Assembly: GCF_011305995.1 (NCBI RefSeq)
Contig: NZ_CP049910.1
Location: forward strand, 806,001 to 870,000
Length of the DNA: 64,000 bases
Direction of reading: 5' to 3'
Source of the DNA: Diaphorobacter sp. HDW4A
GTDB taxonomy: Bacteria > Pseudomonadota > Gammaproteobacteria > Burkholderiales > Burkholderiaceae_C
Shown here: one piece after another, positions 37,758-47,312 of the stretch
Numbering within the stretch: the first letter of the stretch is position 1
Layout of the letters: each line of letters opens with the position of its first letter
Notes under the pieces: generated by a model
Database searches by the model: none
The model's input: only the letters and a program-made list of their open reading frames with translations
What the model was told of the DNA's origin: nothing
Made by a program: the position numbers and the translations under genes

Positions 37758-38476
37758 TGCCCGCGAATCCGGAATCGGCCATGACCGCTCGCGTATTGGT
37801 TGTCGAGGACGAGCCCAAGCTCGCTTCGCTGCTCATGGATTACCTGCGCGCCGCTGGTTTCGAGGCGAGCTGGATTGCCGATGGCGCGGCCGTCATCGAC
37901 CAGGTGCGCAACACGCGTCCCGATCTGGTATTGCTGGACCTGATGCTGCCCGGCCGCGATGGCCTGAGTCTGTGCCAGGAGTTGCGCCGCTTCAGCGACG
38001 TGCCGGTGATCATGCTCACCGCGCGAGTGGAGGAAGCGGACCGGCTCGACGGGCTCGAATCGGGTGCGGACGACTACATCTGCAAGACCCCGTTCAGCCC
38101 GCGCGAGGTGATCGCGCGCGTGCGCACCATTTTGAGGCGCGTGCAGGTGCAGAGCGACCGGCAGCAGGACAGGCTGAGCGCCCAGTCGCCGATCCGCATG
38201 GATGTCGAGGCCTACCGCGCTTATTACAAGGGGGCGCTCTTGCCACTCACGCCGGTGGAGTTCCGGCTGCTGCGGGTGCTGCTGTCGGCACCGGGCCATG
38301 CGTTCACGCGCGACCAGCTGCTGGCACGGTTGCATGACGATCCGCGTTCGGTAAATGACCGCGCGGTGGACAGCCACATCAAGAACCTGCGGCGCAAGCT
38401 CGAGGCGGTGGACCCGGCGGCCGATCTGATCCGCTCGGTCTACGGCGTGGGTTTCCGGCTGGAGCTTTCAAGCTAG
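37754..38476 (+). CDS. baeR: BaeR-like response regulator
   Basis: A 240-residue OmpR-family regulator very close to Bae[23 protein letters not shown], phosphoacceptor Asp62 in [27 protein letters not shown] with the signalling Lys111, and the winged-helix C-terminus [15 protein letters not shown]. Compared with BaeR the loop after Lys111 has one extra residue (KTPFSPRE where BaeR has KPYSPRE). BaeR typically activates RND pump genes, which fits the adjacent pump. The stop overlaps the dmeF stop on the other strand by 9 bp. Confidence 0.88.
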   Translation: MMPANPESAMTARVLVVEDEPKLASLLMDYLRAAGFEASWIADGAAVIDQVRNTRPDLVLLDLMLPGRDGLSLCQELRRFSDVPVIMLTARVEEADRLDGLESGADDYICKTPFSPREVIARVRTILRRVQVQSDRQQDRLSAQSPIRMDVEAYRAYYKGALLPLTPVEFRLLRVLLSAPGHAFTRDQLLARLHDDPRSVNDRAVDSHIKNLRRKLEAVDPAADLIRSVYGVGFRLELSS

Positions 38477-39454
38477 CGCCATCGGCATGCCCGAGGTGGC
38501 CTGCACCTCAACGGTCACATGCACCAGTTCTTCGTGGATGGACAGCGCGCGGCGCACCGCCTCGGCCGCGAGCGGGGTGGGACTTGAAAGTGCGACGATG
38601 CAGGCGTAGTTGTCCTTGGAGACGCGCCAGACATGCAGGTCAATGATCTCGGCCTGCGGGAAATCGACCCGGATCACGTCGCGCACTTCCTGCACCACGG
38701 GCGCGTCCATCTCGGCGTCGAGCAGCACACGGCCGGATTGACGCAGCAGACCCCATGCCCAGACGGAGACCAGCACCGCGCCGACGATACCCATCATCGG
38801 GTCCAGCCACTGCGCGCCCCAGAGCTTGCCACCGAGCAGCGCGACGATGGCGAGCACTGAGGTGGCGGCGTCGGCCATGACATGCACATAGGCCGCGCGC
38901 AGGTTCATGTCGCGGTGGTCGTTGTCGTGAGCATGTCCGTGGGCATGTCCATGACCGTGGTGGTGGTGATGGTGATCGTGACCATGGTCCGCATCCTTGA
39001 GCAGCCAGGCGCAGAGCAGATTGACCAGCAGGCCGAGCGCGGCAATCGCTATGGCCTCGTCGTAGTGGATGGGCTGGGGCGTGAACAGCCGCTCGACGGA
39101 CTGCACGAACATCAGCAGCGCCACGCCGCACAGCAGCAGCGCGCTGCTGAACGAGCCGAGGATCTCGATCTTCCAGGTACCGAAGGTGAAGCGCGCATCA
39201 CTCGCGAGGCGTCTTGCCATCGTGTAGGCAATCACAGCCATGCCCAACGCCAGCGCGTGCGAGCTCATGTGCCAGCCATCGGCCAGCAGCGCCATCGAAT
39301 TGAGCCAGTAGCCACCGGTGATCTCTACCACCATCATGACCAGCGTGATGAGGGTGGCCCGCAGCGTGTTCTTCTCGGCCATGGGGTTGGCTGTGCCGAA
39401 CTGGTGCGAATGCGCGGCGGCCAGCGGCATTCGGGGCGACAATGGGGTAGTCAT
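38468..39454 (-). CDS. dmeF: Cation diffusion facilitator DmeF (Ni/Co efflux)
   Basis: A 328-residue CDF transporter with six membrane segments. The N-terminal AHSHQFG is typical of DmeF. The transport-site pattern is [17 protein letters not shown] in TM2 and [17 protein letters not shown] in TM5. Between TM4 and TM5 is a strongly His-rich loop (14 or more His in about 30 residues). It exports Co or Ni from the cytoplasm. It is divergent from an RcnR-type repressor gene, as in dmeRF systems. Confidence 0.88.
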   Translation of the reverse strand: MTTPLSPRMPLAAAHSHQFGTANPMAEKNTLRATLITLVMMVVEITGGYWLNSMALLADGWHMSSHALALGMAVIAYTMARRLASDARFTFGTWKIEILGSFSSALLLCGVALLMFVQSVERLFTPQPIHYDEAIAIAALGLLVNLLCAWLLKDADHGHDHHHHHHGHGHAHGHAHDNDHRDMNLRAAYVHVMADAATSVLAIVALLGGKLWGAQWLDPMMGIVGAVLVSVWAWGLLRQSGRVLLDAEMDAPVVQEVRDVIRVDFPQAEIIDLHVWRVSKDNYACIVALSSPTPLAAEAVRRALSIHEELVHVTVEVQATSGMPMALA

Positions 39455-39468
39455 GTTGTATTTGAAAT

Positions 39469-39485
39469 ATAGGGTACCCCCCTAT
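39469..39485. promoter_or_regulatory. DmeR/RcnR-type operator
   Basis: ATAGGG-TACCC-CCCTAT is a perfect dyad with a 5-bp GC-rich centre in the 63-bp gap between dmeF and dmeR. It resembles the T-A-C/G-tract operators of RcnR/CsoR-family repressors. Its position would allow repression of both divergent genes in the absence of metal. Confidence 0.6.
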
Positions 39486-39517
39486 CCTACCTTCTCTTTC
39501 GCAAGGAGTGTTTTGTC

Positions 39518-39784
39518 GTGTCTCACACCATCTCGGACAAGAAGGCGCTGCTCGCCCGCGTGCGACGCATCGCGGGGCAGGTCGCGGCGTTGGAGCGCGC
39601 GCTCGATGCCGAGGACGACTGCGGCACCATCCTGCAGCAGGTCGCCTCGATTCGTGGCGCGACGCAGGGGCTGATGTCCAAGCTCGTCGAAGGCCATGTG
39701 CGTGAGCATGTGGCGGTGCACAGCAAAGAGGCGGCGCTGGAGCTCGAGCCGGTGCTCGAGGTTCTTCGTGGGTATTTGAAGTAG
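39518..39784 (+). CDS. dmeR: RcnR/DmeR-family metal-sensing repressor
   Basis: An 88-residue all-helical DUF156 (CsoR/RcnR) family repressor. The metal-ligand positions His3, Cys35, His60 and His64 are the same as in E. coli RcnR. Conserved motifs are VRRIAGQVAALERAL and QQVASIRGATQGLM. The start is GTG, with AAGGAG about 15 bp upstream, and gives the MSHTI N-terminus that supplies the His3 ligand. It is a likely Ni/Co sensor controlling dmeF. Confidence 0.9.
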   Translation: MSHTISDKKALLARVRRIAGQVAALERALDAEDDCGTILQQVASIRGATQGLMSKLVEGHVREHVAVHSKEAALELEPVLEVLRGYLK

Positions 39785-39996
39785 GCCGCCTGCCAACTTG
39801 GGTGACATTGCTTTTTCACCTGCGCTTCCGTGACGGACTTCCAGCCCGTGCAGAATATGCGGTTGGGTCGATTTGTTAACTATCGTCCGTTTGTCATCAG
39901 TAGGGACATGCAACTGTGTAGATTCCTATTCGCCGAATAACATCGCTTCCCCGTGGCCAGTCCGGCTGCGTGGACTCATTTCTTGAAGGACCGTCC

Positions 39997-40707
39997 ATGA
40001 CCACCAATGACACATCTTCCCTGGCCGCCGAATTGATGGAGCAACTGCGTGGTGCGCCACTGCAGCAGATTGCCCAGCAATTGGGCACCAGTACCGCGGA
40101 TGCCGACAACGCTGTCGGTGCTGCGTTGCCGATGCTGTTTGGCGCACTGGGCCACAACGCGCAGCAGCCGGGTGGTGCGGAGGCCTTGTTCGGCGCGCTG
40201 GAGCGCGATCACCTGCCTGCGGCCCAAGGGGCCATGGGCGCGGGCGGCCTCGATCTGGGCGGTCTGCTGGGTTCCGTGCTCGGCGCTGGCGCCGGTGGCG
40301 CTGGTGCGGGCGGACTGGGCGGTCTGCTGGGCAGCGTGCTGGGTGGTGGCGCGGGTGGCGGCGGTGCGTCGGCCGGTGGCGACATTCTGGGTCACATCTT
40401 CGGTGCCAATCGCGATCGTGCCGAATCGGGCGTGGGTCAGGCGACGGGACTTGGCGCGGGCGGTGGCCAGTTGCTGCAGATGCTGGCTCCCATCGTGATG
40501 GCGTTCCTGGCGCAGCGCGTGAGCGCAGGTGGCATGGACTCTGGTGGTCTGGGCAACATGCTGGGTCAGGAAAAATCGCGCGTGCAGCAGCAGGGCGGTC
40601 TGGGTGGCGGTCTGCTGGGCAGCCTGCTCGACCAGGATGGTGACGGCCAGGTCGGCATTGGCGATCTGCTCAAGATGGGCACGAGCTTTCTGGGCAATCG
40701 CCGCTGA
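39997..40707 (+). CDS. DUF937 (YidB-like) Gly-rich protein with EF-hand-like loop
   Basis: A 236-residue DUF937 protein. The N-terminal part has LMEQLRGAPLQQIAQQLGTS and AAMPM-type helices, the centre is strongly Gly/Ala/Leu-rich (repeats of GGLLGSVLG between about 85 and 125), and the C-terminus carries LLDQDGDGQVGIGDLLKMG, which fits a calcium-binding EF-hand/dockerin-like loop (DxDGDGxVxxxD). The ATG at 39997 with GAAGGA upstream is chosen over 39970. The function of the family is unknown. Confidence 0.8.
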   Translation: MTTNDTSSLAAELMEQLRGAPLQQIAQQLGTSTADADNAVGAALPMLFGALGHNAQQPGGAEALFGALERDHLPAAQGAMGAGGLDLGGLLGSVLGAGAGGAGAGGLGGLLGSVLGGGAGGGGASAGGDILGHIFGANRDRAESGVGQATGLGAGGGQLLQMLAPIVMAFLAQRVSAGGMDSGGLGNMLGQEKSRVQQQGGLGGGLLGSLLDQDGDGQVGIGDLLKMGTSFLGNRR

Positions 40708-40760
40708 TTGATTCTGTCCCGGGCTGCTTGAAGCGGACCCGGTCGATCCCATGAAATATG

Positions 40761-40794
40761 GCCGTCTCCCGGCAAGGGACGCGGCTATTTTTTT
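40761..40794 (+). terminator. Rho-independent terminator of the DUF937 gene
   Basis: GCCGTCTCCC-GGCAA-GGGACGCGGC forms a stem with a small internal loop and is followed by TA and seven T. It lies 54 bp after the stop. The remaining bases up to the CBS gene (40795-41019) hold no gene, only an AT-richer stretch that may carry its promoter. Confidence 0.75.
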
Positions 40795-41019
40795 GCCAGC
40801 AAAATCGCCTGCGACGGCAGGGTTGTTGCATTGCGTTGCAGAGGTAAACCCTGATCGGGATGAAGCCCAGTTGCGCAATGGCGCGGCTTGGTCAACACTG
40901 TCTTTGTGTTGAATCTTTAATTCATTGTCAATGGCCTGCCATGAATGAATGGAAGACTGCAACGACCGCACTCGCAAGCAAGCGATGACTCATCCACTTG
41001 TCTGATCTGGGAGCTCGAT

Positions 41020-41466
41020 ATGACGACGGTTGCCGAAGTTCTAAAGTCCAAGCCTGAAGCTCAGGTGTACTCTGTCTCACCCGCCGAAACGATTCTGAGC
41101 GCGCTGAAACTCATGGCCGACAAAGGCATTGGCGCGTTGATGGTGCTTGACGCCAACGGCCGCATCGAGGGCATCTTCTCCGAGCGCGACTACGCGCGCA
41201 AAGTGGTGCTGATGGGGCGCTCGTCGGGCGACACCCCTATCTCCGACGTGATGACCCGCGCCGTGCGCTTTGTCGAGCCGCACCACAGCGTCGAGGACTG
41301 CATGGGGCTGATGACCAACAACCGCATCCGCCATCTGCCCGTGGTGGACGGCGGCAAGGTGGTGGGGCTGATCTCCATCGGTGATCTGGTCAAGAACATC
41401 ATGTCGCAGCAGAAATTTCTGATCGAACAGATGGAGCAGTACATCACCGGCAACGCGATGTCCTGA
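41020..41466 (+). CDS. CBS-domain protein
   Basis: A 148-residue protein made of a tandem CBS pair (Bateman module): [20 protein letters not shown] and [36 protein letters not shown]. Such modules bind adenine nucleotides and usually regulate a partner. No catalytic domain is attached. The ATG at 41020 (MTTVAEVL) is preceded by GGGAG at about 10 bases, which decides against the upstream frame. Confidence 0.88.
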   Translation: MTTVAEVLKSKPEAQVYSVSPAETILSALKLMADKGIGALMVLDANGRIEGIFSERDYARKVVLMGRSSGDTPISDVMTRAVRFVEPHHSVEDCMGLMTNNRIRHLPVVDGGKVVGLISIGDLVKNIMSQQKFLIEQMEQYITGNAMS

Positions 41467-41581
41467 GCGAAGCCGGGCGCTGCGGGACGCTTCGTCCTGC
41501 TGGCGTCACTCCTGCACGAGTGAGGGCGTGCCTTGCCCCTTTGGCCGACTTGAATCCCGCGCGCCACTACACTTAGGCTCC

Positions 41582-42622
41582 ATGAGTTCGTTGATTCTGG
41601 GGTTCGAATCCTCTTGTGATGAAACCGGCGTAGCCCTCGTGCGGGTGCCGGACGATGGGGGTGTGCCCACACTTCTTTCGCATGCGCTGCACAGCCAGAT
41701 CGAGATGCACCGCGCCTACGGCGGTGTCGTCCCCGAGTTGGCCAGCCGCGACCATATCCGCCGCGCGCTGCCGCTCACCCAGAAGGTGCTGCAGGACGCA
41801 GGCGTTTCGTTGACCGATGTCGACGTGGTCGCCTTCACGCGCGGCCCGGGTCTGGCCGGAGCGTTACTGGTGGGCGCGGGCGTGGCCTGCTCGCTCGCGG
41901 CGGCGCTCGACAAGCCGGTGCTTGGCGTGCACCACCTCGAAGGGCATCTGCTGTCGCCGTTCCTGAGCGTCGATCCGCCTGAATTCCCGTTTGTGGCGCT
42001 GCTGGTGTCTGGCGGGCATACGCAGCTCATGCGCGTGGATGCCGTCGGCGAATACGAGATTCTGGGCGAGACCATCGACGACGCAGCGGGTGAGGCCTTC
42101 GACAAGTCCGCCAAGCTCATGGGCCTGCCGTATCCGGGCGGCCCGGTGCTCTCCAAGCTGGCCGAGGGTGGCGATCCGAAGGCTTTCAAGCTGCCAAGGC
42201 CGCTGCTGCATTCGGGCAATCTGGATTTTTCTTTTGCGGGTCTCAAGACGGCGGTGCTCACGCAAGCCAAGAAGCTCGGCGATGAACTGGAAGCGCGCAA
42301 GGCCGACTTGGCTGCGAGCACGCAGGCAGCGATTGTCGAGGTGCTGGTCAAGAAGACGCTGGCAGCGCTCGATCAGACCGGCATGCAGCGTGTGGTGGTG
42401 GCCGGTGGCGTGGGGGCCAACAAGCTGCTGCGCGAGCAACTCAACGACGCCTGCGCGCGCCGCAAGATCCGCGTGCACTATCCCGAACTGCATCTGTGCA
42501 CCGACAATGGCGCAATGATCGCCATGGCCGCCGCGATGCGCCTGCAGGCCGGGCGCGAGCAGGCCAACGTGGAATACGCCTTCGACGTGAAGCCGCGCTG
42601 GCCGCTTGATACGCTGGTCTGA
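41582..42622 (+). CDS. tsaD: tRNA N6-adenosine threonylcarbamoyltransferase TsaD
   Basis: A 346-residue TsaD (YgjD/Kae1) that transfers the threonylcarbamoyl group to A37 of ANN-decoding tRNAs. Motifs: [11 protein letters not shown] at the N-terminus, the metal-site motif [22 protein letters not shown], and the late [12 protein letters not shown]. Its length is typical. The ATG at 41582 gives the conserved short N-terminus before [12 protein letters not shown]. It converges on wrbA. Confidence 0.95.
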   Translation: MSSLILGFESSCDETGVALVRVPDDGGVPTLLSHALHSQIEMHRAYGGVVPELASRDHIRRALPLTQKVLQDAGVSLTDVDVVAFTRGPGLAGALLVGAGVACSLAAALDKPVLGVHHLEGHLLSPFLSVDPPEFPFVALLVSGGHTQLMRVDAVGEYEILGETIDDAAGEAFDKSAKLMGLPYPGGPVLSKLAEGGDPKAFKLPRPLLHSGNLDFSFAGLKTAVLTQAKKLGDELEARKADLAASTQAAIVEVLVKKTLAALDQTGMQRVVVAGGVGANKLLREQLNDACARRKIRVHYPELHLCTDNGAMIAMAAAMRLQAGREQANVEYAFDVKPRWPLDTLV

Positions 42623-42642
42623 ACAGCCTGCGCACAAAAACA

Positions 42643-42664
42643 AACGGCTCCCGAGGGAGCCGTT
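42643..42664. terminator. Bidirectional terminator between tsaD and wrbA
   Basis: AACGGCTCC and GGAGCCGTT pair in a 9-bp stem with a 4-nt loop. On the minus strand (wrbA) the stem is followed by TTTGTTTTTG, and on the plus strand (tsaD) by a weaker TGTTGCTT. The position between convergent genes supports use by both. Confidence 0.85.
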
Positions 42665-42686
42665 GTTGCTTCGGAATGAAATCAGC

Positions 42687-43289
42687 TTACCGGGCCAATT
42701 TCACCGCGAGCTCGGCCACGGCCTTGCCCTGACCGCGCGCGATGCTCAGCTCATCGGGATGGGGCTGACGCGAGCCGTCCGGGCCAGCGATGGTGGTGGC
42801 TCCGTAGGGCGAGTTGCCGCCCTTTACAGCGGTCAAGTTGGTCTGCTCTGGGAAGCGGTAGCCCACCGGAACGATCAGCATGCCGTGATGGGCAAGCGTT
42901 GCCCAAGTGGTCACGGCCGTCATTTCCTGGCCGCCGCCGGTGCCGGTGGAGACGAACACGCTCGCCACCTTGCCGACCAGTGCGCCCTTGGCCCAGAGGC
43001 CGCCGGTCTGGTCCCAGAAGCTGCGCATCTGCGCGGTCATGTTGCCGAAGCGGGTAGGGGTGCCGACGATGATCGCGTCGTACTCCGCCAGCTCGGACGG
43101 GGAGGCCACGGGTGCAGCCTGATCGGCCTTGCCGCCAGCGTTCTTGAACGCATCAGCAGGCATGGTCTCGGGCACACGCTTGATCGTCACCTCCGCGCCG
43201 GGCACACTCTTGGCGCCTTCGGCGATGGCGTCGGCCATGGCTTCGATATGACCGTACATGGAGTGGTAGAGCACGAGAACTTTTGCCAT
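42687..43289 (-). CDS. wrbA: NAD(P)H:quinone oxidoreductase WrbA
   Basis: A 200-residue flavodoxin-like FMN protein that reduces quinones by two electrons. [22 protein letters not shown] is the FMN-phosphate loop, and [20 protein letters not shown] with STGTGGGQE forms the remaining FMN site. These match WrbA throughout. It is monocistronic, convergent with tsaD. Confidence 0.95.
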   Translation of the reverse strand: MAKVLVLYHSMYGHIEAMADAIAEGAKSVPGAEVTIKRVPETMPADAFKNAGGKADQAAPVASPSELAEYDAIIVGTPTRFGNMTAQMRSFWDQTGGLWAKGALVGKVASVFVSTGTGGGQEMTAVTTWATLAHHGMLIVPVGYRFPEQTNLTAVKGGNSPYGATTIAGPDGSRQPHPDELSIARGQGKAVAELAVKLAR

Positions 43290-43678
43290 TGCGGGTTCCT
43301 TGATCGGAGTGGTTGGGTTGGAAAACGAGATGGATGCATTGTGTCGCCGAATCGAGAAATCATTACGTCGATCTCTGGGACAGAGCGTCCCGATAGACGT
43401 GTTGATATGCAGGTATTGTTCGCAAGCTACCGCCTGGAATCTGTCGGATGACAGCCCGTGTAAGTCAGTGGACGTCTTCGCGATTTCCTTGATCGTTTAC
43501 AGAGGCTTCACACGCCCGAAGTGGGGGCGATAAAAGGCGCGGCGACAATAGACATGAAGTTACAAATCAGGGGCGCTCCTGTGAGCGCTCCCGCAGCCCG
43601 GAGGGAGTCCTGCTTGCCGGATCAACAGCGCACCAGTGAGAGATCAGTGCGCAGCGGCGAGGCGGTCGAAAGTCAATC
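43290..43678. other. Gene-free stretch between wrbA and the efflux operon
   Basis: This 389-bp gap separates two divergent transcription units and should carry promoters for both. A hairpin GCGCTC-CTGT-GAGCGC is at 43573-43588, about 90 bp before the efflux operon. Short frames here (for example 43300-43533) have no recognisable protein features. No other element was identified. Confidence 0.4.
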
Positions 43679-45190
43679 ATGTTCCACATCTTTTCTCCAT
43701 CCACTTTTTCACGGCGGGTGTTGCCGCCAACGGGAGCCACGCATCTCGCGCGCCTGAGCGTGCTGGGTCTGGCTGTGCTGATCGCTGGCTGCTCGACACT
43801 GTCTGTTGACCGCAGCCTGCCCGGTGAGAGCGCGCAGGTCGCCGTGCCGCAGGGCTGGTCCGGGCATGGCGCATCGCAGACGGCGGGGGCAGATGAGCAA
43901 CTGGCGCGTTGGTGGCAGCAGCTCGGCGATGCGCAGTTGACGTCATTGATCGAACAGGCGCTTGCGGCCAATCCCGGTTTGCGCAGTGCGCAGCAGGCGG
44001 TCGTTCAGGCACGGGCGCAGGCAGAGCAAACGCGTGCGGGCCTGCTGCCGAGCGTAGGCGCATCGGCTTCGGCCCAGCGTTCACGGCAGGGCAACAACCG
44101 CAGCGCGAACTATCTGAGCACGGGGCTCGATGCGAGCTGGGAGATCGATCTGTTTGGCAAGCTGCAGGCAGGCGTCGCGGCGAGCGAGGCGGATCTTGCG
44201 GCGACCCGCGCGGCGCTCGAAGGCGCGCGCGTGTCGCTCTCGGCCGAGGTGGCTCTGGCCTATGTCGATCTGCGCGGCGCGCAGCAGCGCCTTGTGATCG
44301 CCGAGAACAATCTCAATAGCCAGCGCGAAACGTTGCAGATCACCGAATGGCGGCGGCAGGCGGGGCTGACGACCTCGCTCGTCGTCGAGCAATCGCGCAC
44401 CCAGGTGCAGCAGACGGCGGCGCAATTGCCCGCGCTTGAAAGCTCCATCGCGCAGAGCCGTCACAGCCTCGCCGTGCTGACAGGAAAGACGCCCGAGGCG
44501 CTCGATCAGCAACTCGCGGCGATACAACACATGCCACAGGCACCGCAGCAACTGACTCTGCGCTTTCCCGTCGACACGCTGCGGCAGCGGCCCGATGTGT
44601 GGCAGGCGGGCGAACAGGTTCGCGCGGCCCTCGCACGGGTCGATCAGGCGCAGGCAGCGCGCTATCCGCGTCTTCAATTGAGCGGCTCAATGGGGCTTGG
44701 AGCTGCGACCTTGGGCGCTTTAAGCGGTGGCTCCGCGGTGGCTGCGTCGATTCTGGGCGGGCTGTCGGTGCCGGTGTTCGACGGCGGCGCGCTGCGTGCT
44801 CAGGTCGAGGCGCAGATCGCCGCGCTGGAGCAGTCGCGCAGCAGCTATCAAACTGCCGTGCTCACGGCGCTCAAGGAGGTGGAAGACGCGCTCGCCACCG
44901 TCAAGGGCGACGGCGCCAAACTGGCGGAACTGCGCATCGCGGCCGAGTCGGCTGCGAACGCCAATCTGCTCGCGCAGCAGCAGTACGGCAGCGGGCTGGT
45001 GGATTTCCAGACCGTGCTGGAGACCCAGCGCAGCCTGCTCTCGGCGCAGGATGGCGTGGTGAGCACCGAGGCCAGCCTGTTGCAGGACCATGTGCGCCTG
45101 TACAAGGCGCTGGGGGGCGGCTGGTCGCCTGAAAGTTCCCGTACTGATACGAACACCGATTCACAGATTTCTCAGGCAGGTAAGCCATGA
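43679..45190 (+). CDS. Efflux outer-membrane lipoprotein (NodT/OprM family)
   Basis: A 503-residue TolC-like outer-membrane channel. The signal peptide ends with the lipobox LIAGC (AVLIAGCSTLSVD). Two efflux repeats follow, with SLIEQALAANPGLRSAQQAVVQARAQAEQ and, later, LRQRPDVWQAGEQVRAALARVDQA. It is the first gene of an operon with a MacA-type adaptor and a MacB-type exporter; its stop overlaps the adaptor start by ATGA. Unlike E. coli MacAB, which borrows TolC, this operon brings its own channel. Confidence 0.9.
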   Translation: MFHIFSPSTFSRRVLPPTGATHLARLSVLGLAVLIAGCSTLSVDRSLPGESAQVAVPQGWSGHGASQTAGADEQLARWWQQLGDAQLTSLIEQALAANPGLRSAQQAVVQARAQAEQTRAGLLPSVGASASAQRSRQGNNRSANYLSTGLDASWEIDLFGKLQAGVAASEADLAATRAALEGARVSLSAEVALAYVDLRGAQQRLVIAENNLNSQRETLQITEWRRQAGLTTSLVVEQSRTQVQQTAAQLPALESSIAQSRHSLAVLTGKTPEALDQQLAAIQHMPQAPQQLTLRFPVDTLRQRPDVWQAGEQVRAALARVDQAQAARYPRLQLSGSMGLGAATLGALSGGSAVAASILGGLSVPVFDGGALRAQVEAQIAALEQSRSSYQTAVLTALKEVEDALATVKGDGAKLAELRIAAESAANANLLAQQQYGSGLVDFQTVLETQRSLLSAQDGVVSTEASLLQDHVRLYKALGGGWSPESSRTDTNTDSQISQAGKP

Positions 45191-46578
45191 CCGAGCAGCA
45201 ACCGAACCAGAATCAGAACCCATCATCCACCTCCGCAGAACAGGCCAAGCGTGATCTTCTGGGAACCAGCGCATCGCGCAAATGGTGGCAACGCACGACG
45301 GTCTGGCTCGGCGTGGCCGCGCTCGTGGTGGCGGCAGGCGGAGGCTATGCGTGGAGCAAAAACAGCGCTGCCAAGGCCGCGCCGCAGTTTGTGAGTCAGC
45401 CAGCGTCCAAGGGTGACATCACGCTCACCGTGATGGCCAATGGCACGCTGCAGCCCACGCGCTCGGTGACCATCGGCAGTGAGCTTTCCGGCACGGTGGT
45501 GCGCGTGCTGGTCGATGTGAACGACCATGTGAAAAAGGGCCAGGTGCTGGTCGAGCTCGATCCGACCAAGCTGCGCTCGCAAGTGGAGCGTTCGCGCGCG
45601 TCGCTCGCTTCCGCGCAGGCCAAGCTAGCCGAGTCCAACGCCACCGTCGCCGAAGCGCAGGCCAGCCTCAAGCGGCTGCAGGAGGTGCATCGCATTTCCG
45701 GCGGAAAAGTGCCCGCAGCCAGTGAGATGGACACCGGCAAGGCGACGCTGGATCGCGCGATTGCCTCGCAGAATTCGGCCTCCGCCTCGGTGCGTGACGC
45801 CAAGGCCGCGCTCTCATCCGACGAGACCAATCTGTCCAAGGCGTCCGTCGTGTCGCCGATCGATGGAGTGGTGCTGACACGTGCGGTCGAGCCCGGCAAT
45901 GCCGTGGCCGCGTCGCTGCAGGCCGTGACGCTTTTCACGCTGGCCGAAGACTTGTCGCAGTTGCGGCTCGATGTGAATGTGGACGAGGCCGATGTCGGCA
46001 GCGTCAAGCAGGACCAGACGGCGAGCTTCACCGTGAGCGCCTATCCGGGCCGCAGCTTCCCCGCCAAGGTGGCGCGCGTGGCCTTCGGATCGACAACCAC
46101 CGACAACGTGGTGACCTACACCACGCGCTTGAACGTGAACAACGAGGACCGCACGCTGCGCCCCGGCATGACAGCATCGGCCACCATCGTCTCCACGCAG
46201 CGTAAGGGCGTGCTGCTGGTGCCGAACGCGGCGCTGCGCTTCATGCCCTCGGGCGCGGCTGCGGCCGCGGGAGCACCGGCATCGGCTTCGGGCCCCGCTG
46301 GCGCGGGCAGTGACAAGGCCAAGGGCGGTAGCGGCGGTGGCATCATGGGGCAGCTCATGCCGCGCCCACCGCGCATGGGCGGATCGGGCAAGGGCGGCGA
46401 CGAGCCCGCCTTGCCCGCTGGTGAGCGCCGCATCTGGGTTGACGAGGGAGGCACGGCGCGTCCGGTGCTGGTGCACACCGGCATCTCCGATGGCCGCAGT
46501 ACCGAGGTCACCAGCGATCAACTGCAGCCGGGCATGCGCGTGATCACCGATCAGCGCGTGGCGGGAGCCAAGGGATGA
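45187..46578 (+). CDS. MacA-type periplasmic adaptor
   Basis: A 463-residue membrane-fusion protein. One N-terminal membrane anchor (TTVWLGVAALVVAAGGGYAW) follows a 30-residue polar cytoplasmic segment. Then come GTLQPTRSVTIGSELSGTVV, a hairpin (ASLASAQAKLAESNATVAE) and VVSPIDGVVLTRAVEPG. Unusual is a Gly/Ala/Pro-rich insertion at about 356-415 before the last domain. It is coupled by ATGA overlap to both the channel and the ATPase gene, and couples MacB-type activity to the outer-membrane channel. Confidence 0.88.
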   Translation: MTEQQPNQNQNPSSTSAEQAKRDLLGTSASRKWWQRTTVWLGVAALVVAAGGGYAWSKNSAAKAAPQFVSQPASKGDITLTVMANGTLQPTRSVTIGSELSGTVVRVLVDVNDHVKKGQVLVELDPTKLRSQVERSRASLASAQAKLAESNATVAEAQASLKRLQEVHRISGGKVPAASEMDTGKATLDRAIASQNSASASVRDAKAALSSDETNLSKASVVSPIDGVVLTRAVEPGNAVAASLQAVTLFTLAEDLSQLRLDVNVDEADVGSVKQDQTASFTVSAYPGRSFPAKVARVAFGSTTTDNVVTYTTRLNVNNEDRTLRPGMTASATIVSTQRKGVLLVPNAALRFMPSGAAAAAGAPASASGPAGAGSDKAKGGSGGGIMGQLMPRPPRMGGSGKGGDEPALPAGERRIWVDEGGTARPVLVHTGISDGRSTEVTSDQLQPGMRVITDQRVAGAKG

Positions 46579-47312
46579 CGACGCACGCCACACCGTTGAT
46601 CGAGCTGCGCGACGTGACCAAGACCTACGGCATGGGCGCGCTCGCGTTTCAGGCGCTCAAGGGCGTGAACCTGCAGATCGCACAGGGAGACTTCGTGGCC
46701 ATCATGGGGCCGAGCGGATCGGGCAAGTCGACGGCGATGAACACCATCGGCTGTCTGGATCGGCCCACCACCGGCGAGTATCTGTTCAAGGGCGCGCATG
46801 TCGAGAACCTCACGCGTGACGAGCGTGCGCTCTTGCGTCGCCAGTACCTTGGCTTCGTCTTTCAGGGCTTTCATCTGTTGCCGCGCACATCGGCGCAGGA
46901 GAACGTCGAGCTGCCCTTGCTGTATCGCGGCGAGGCACCTGCAGCGCGCCACACAGCAGCGAAAAAAGCATTGGCTGCGGTGGGCCTCACAGGTTGGGAG
47001 CACCATGGTCCGTCCGAGCTGTCGGGCGGCCAGCAGCAGCGCGTGGCGATTGCGCGCGCCATCGTCACCGAGCCGCTGGTGCTGCTCGCCGATGAACCCA
47101 CCGGCAACCTCGACACGCAGCGCAGTTGCGAAATCATGGAGCTGCTCTGGCAGCTCAATGTGGAGCACGGCATCACCGTGATCATGGTGACGCACGAGCC
47201 CGACATGGCGGCTTACGCGCGGCGCATCGTGCGCTTCAAGGACGGCATGATGGACAGCGATGTGCCCAACGAGCCGTTCATGCTGCGGGCCAACCGGGCG
47301 GAGGCGCACTGA
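46575..47312 (+). CDS. MacB-type ABC transporter ATP-binding protein
   Basis: A 245-residue ABC ATPase of the LolD/MacB class: Walker [44 protein letters not shown], signature [15 protein letters not shown], Walker [14 protein letters not shown], switch His in VTHEPD. In E. coli MacB the ATPase and permease are one 648-residue chain; here they are two genes joined by a 1-bp TGATG overlap. It powers macrolide, peptide or lipoprotein-like export; the substrate is unknown. Confidence 0.9.
   Translation: MTTHATPLIELRDVTKTYGMGALAFQALKGVNLQIAQGDFVAIMGPSGSGKSTAMNTIGCLDRPTTGEYLFKGAHVENLTRDERALLRRQYLGFVFQGFHLLPRTSAQENVELPLLYRGEAPAARHTAAKKALAAVGLTGWEHHGPSELSGGQQQRVAIARAIVTEPLVLLADEPTGNLDTQRSCEIMELLWQLNVEHGITVIMVTHEPDMAAYARRIVRFKDGMMDSDVPNEPFMLRANRAEAH

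Noticed and set aside
40260..40380. Repeated GGTCTGCTGGG-type units as a DNA repeat or CRISPR-like array
   Set aside because: They are codon-level repeats encoding the Gly/Leu-rich centre of the DUF937 protein, in frame and without spacers.
43300..43533. A 77-residue open frame between wrbA and the efflux operon
   Set aside because: No Shine-Dalgarno site, domain or signal peptide; it looks like chance.
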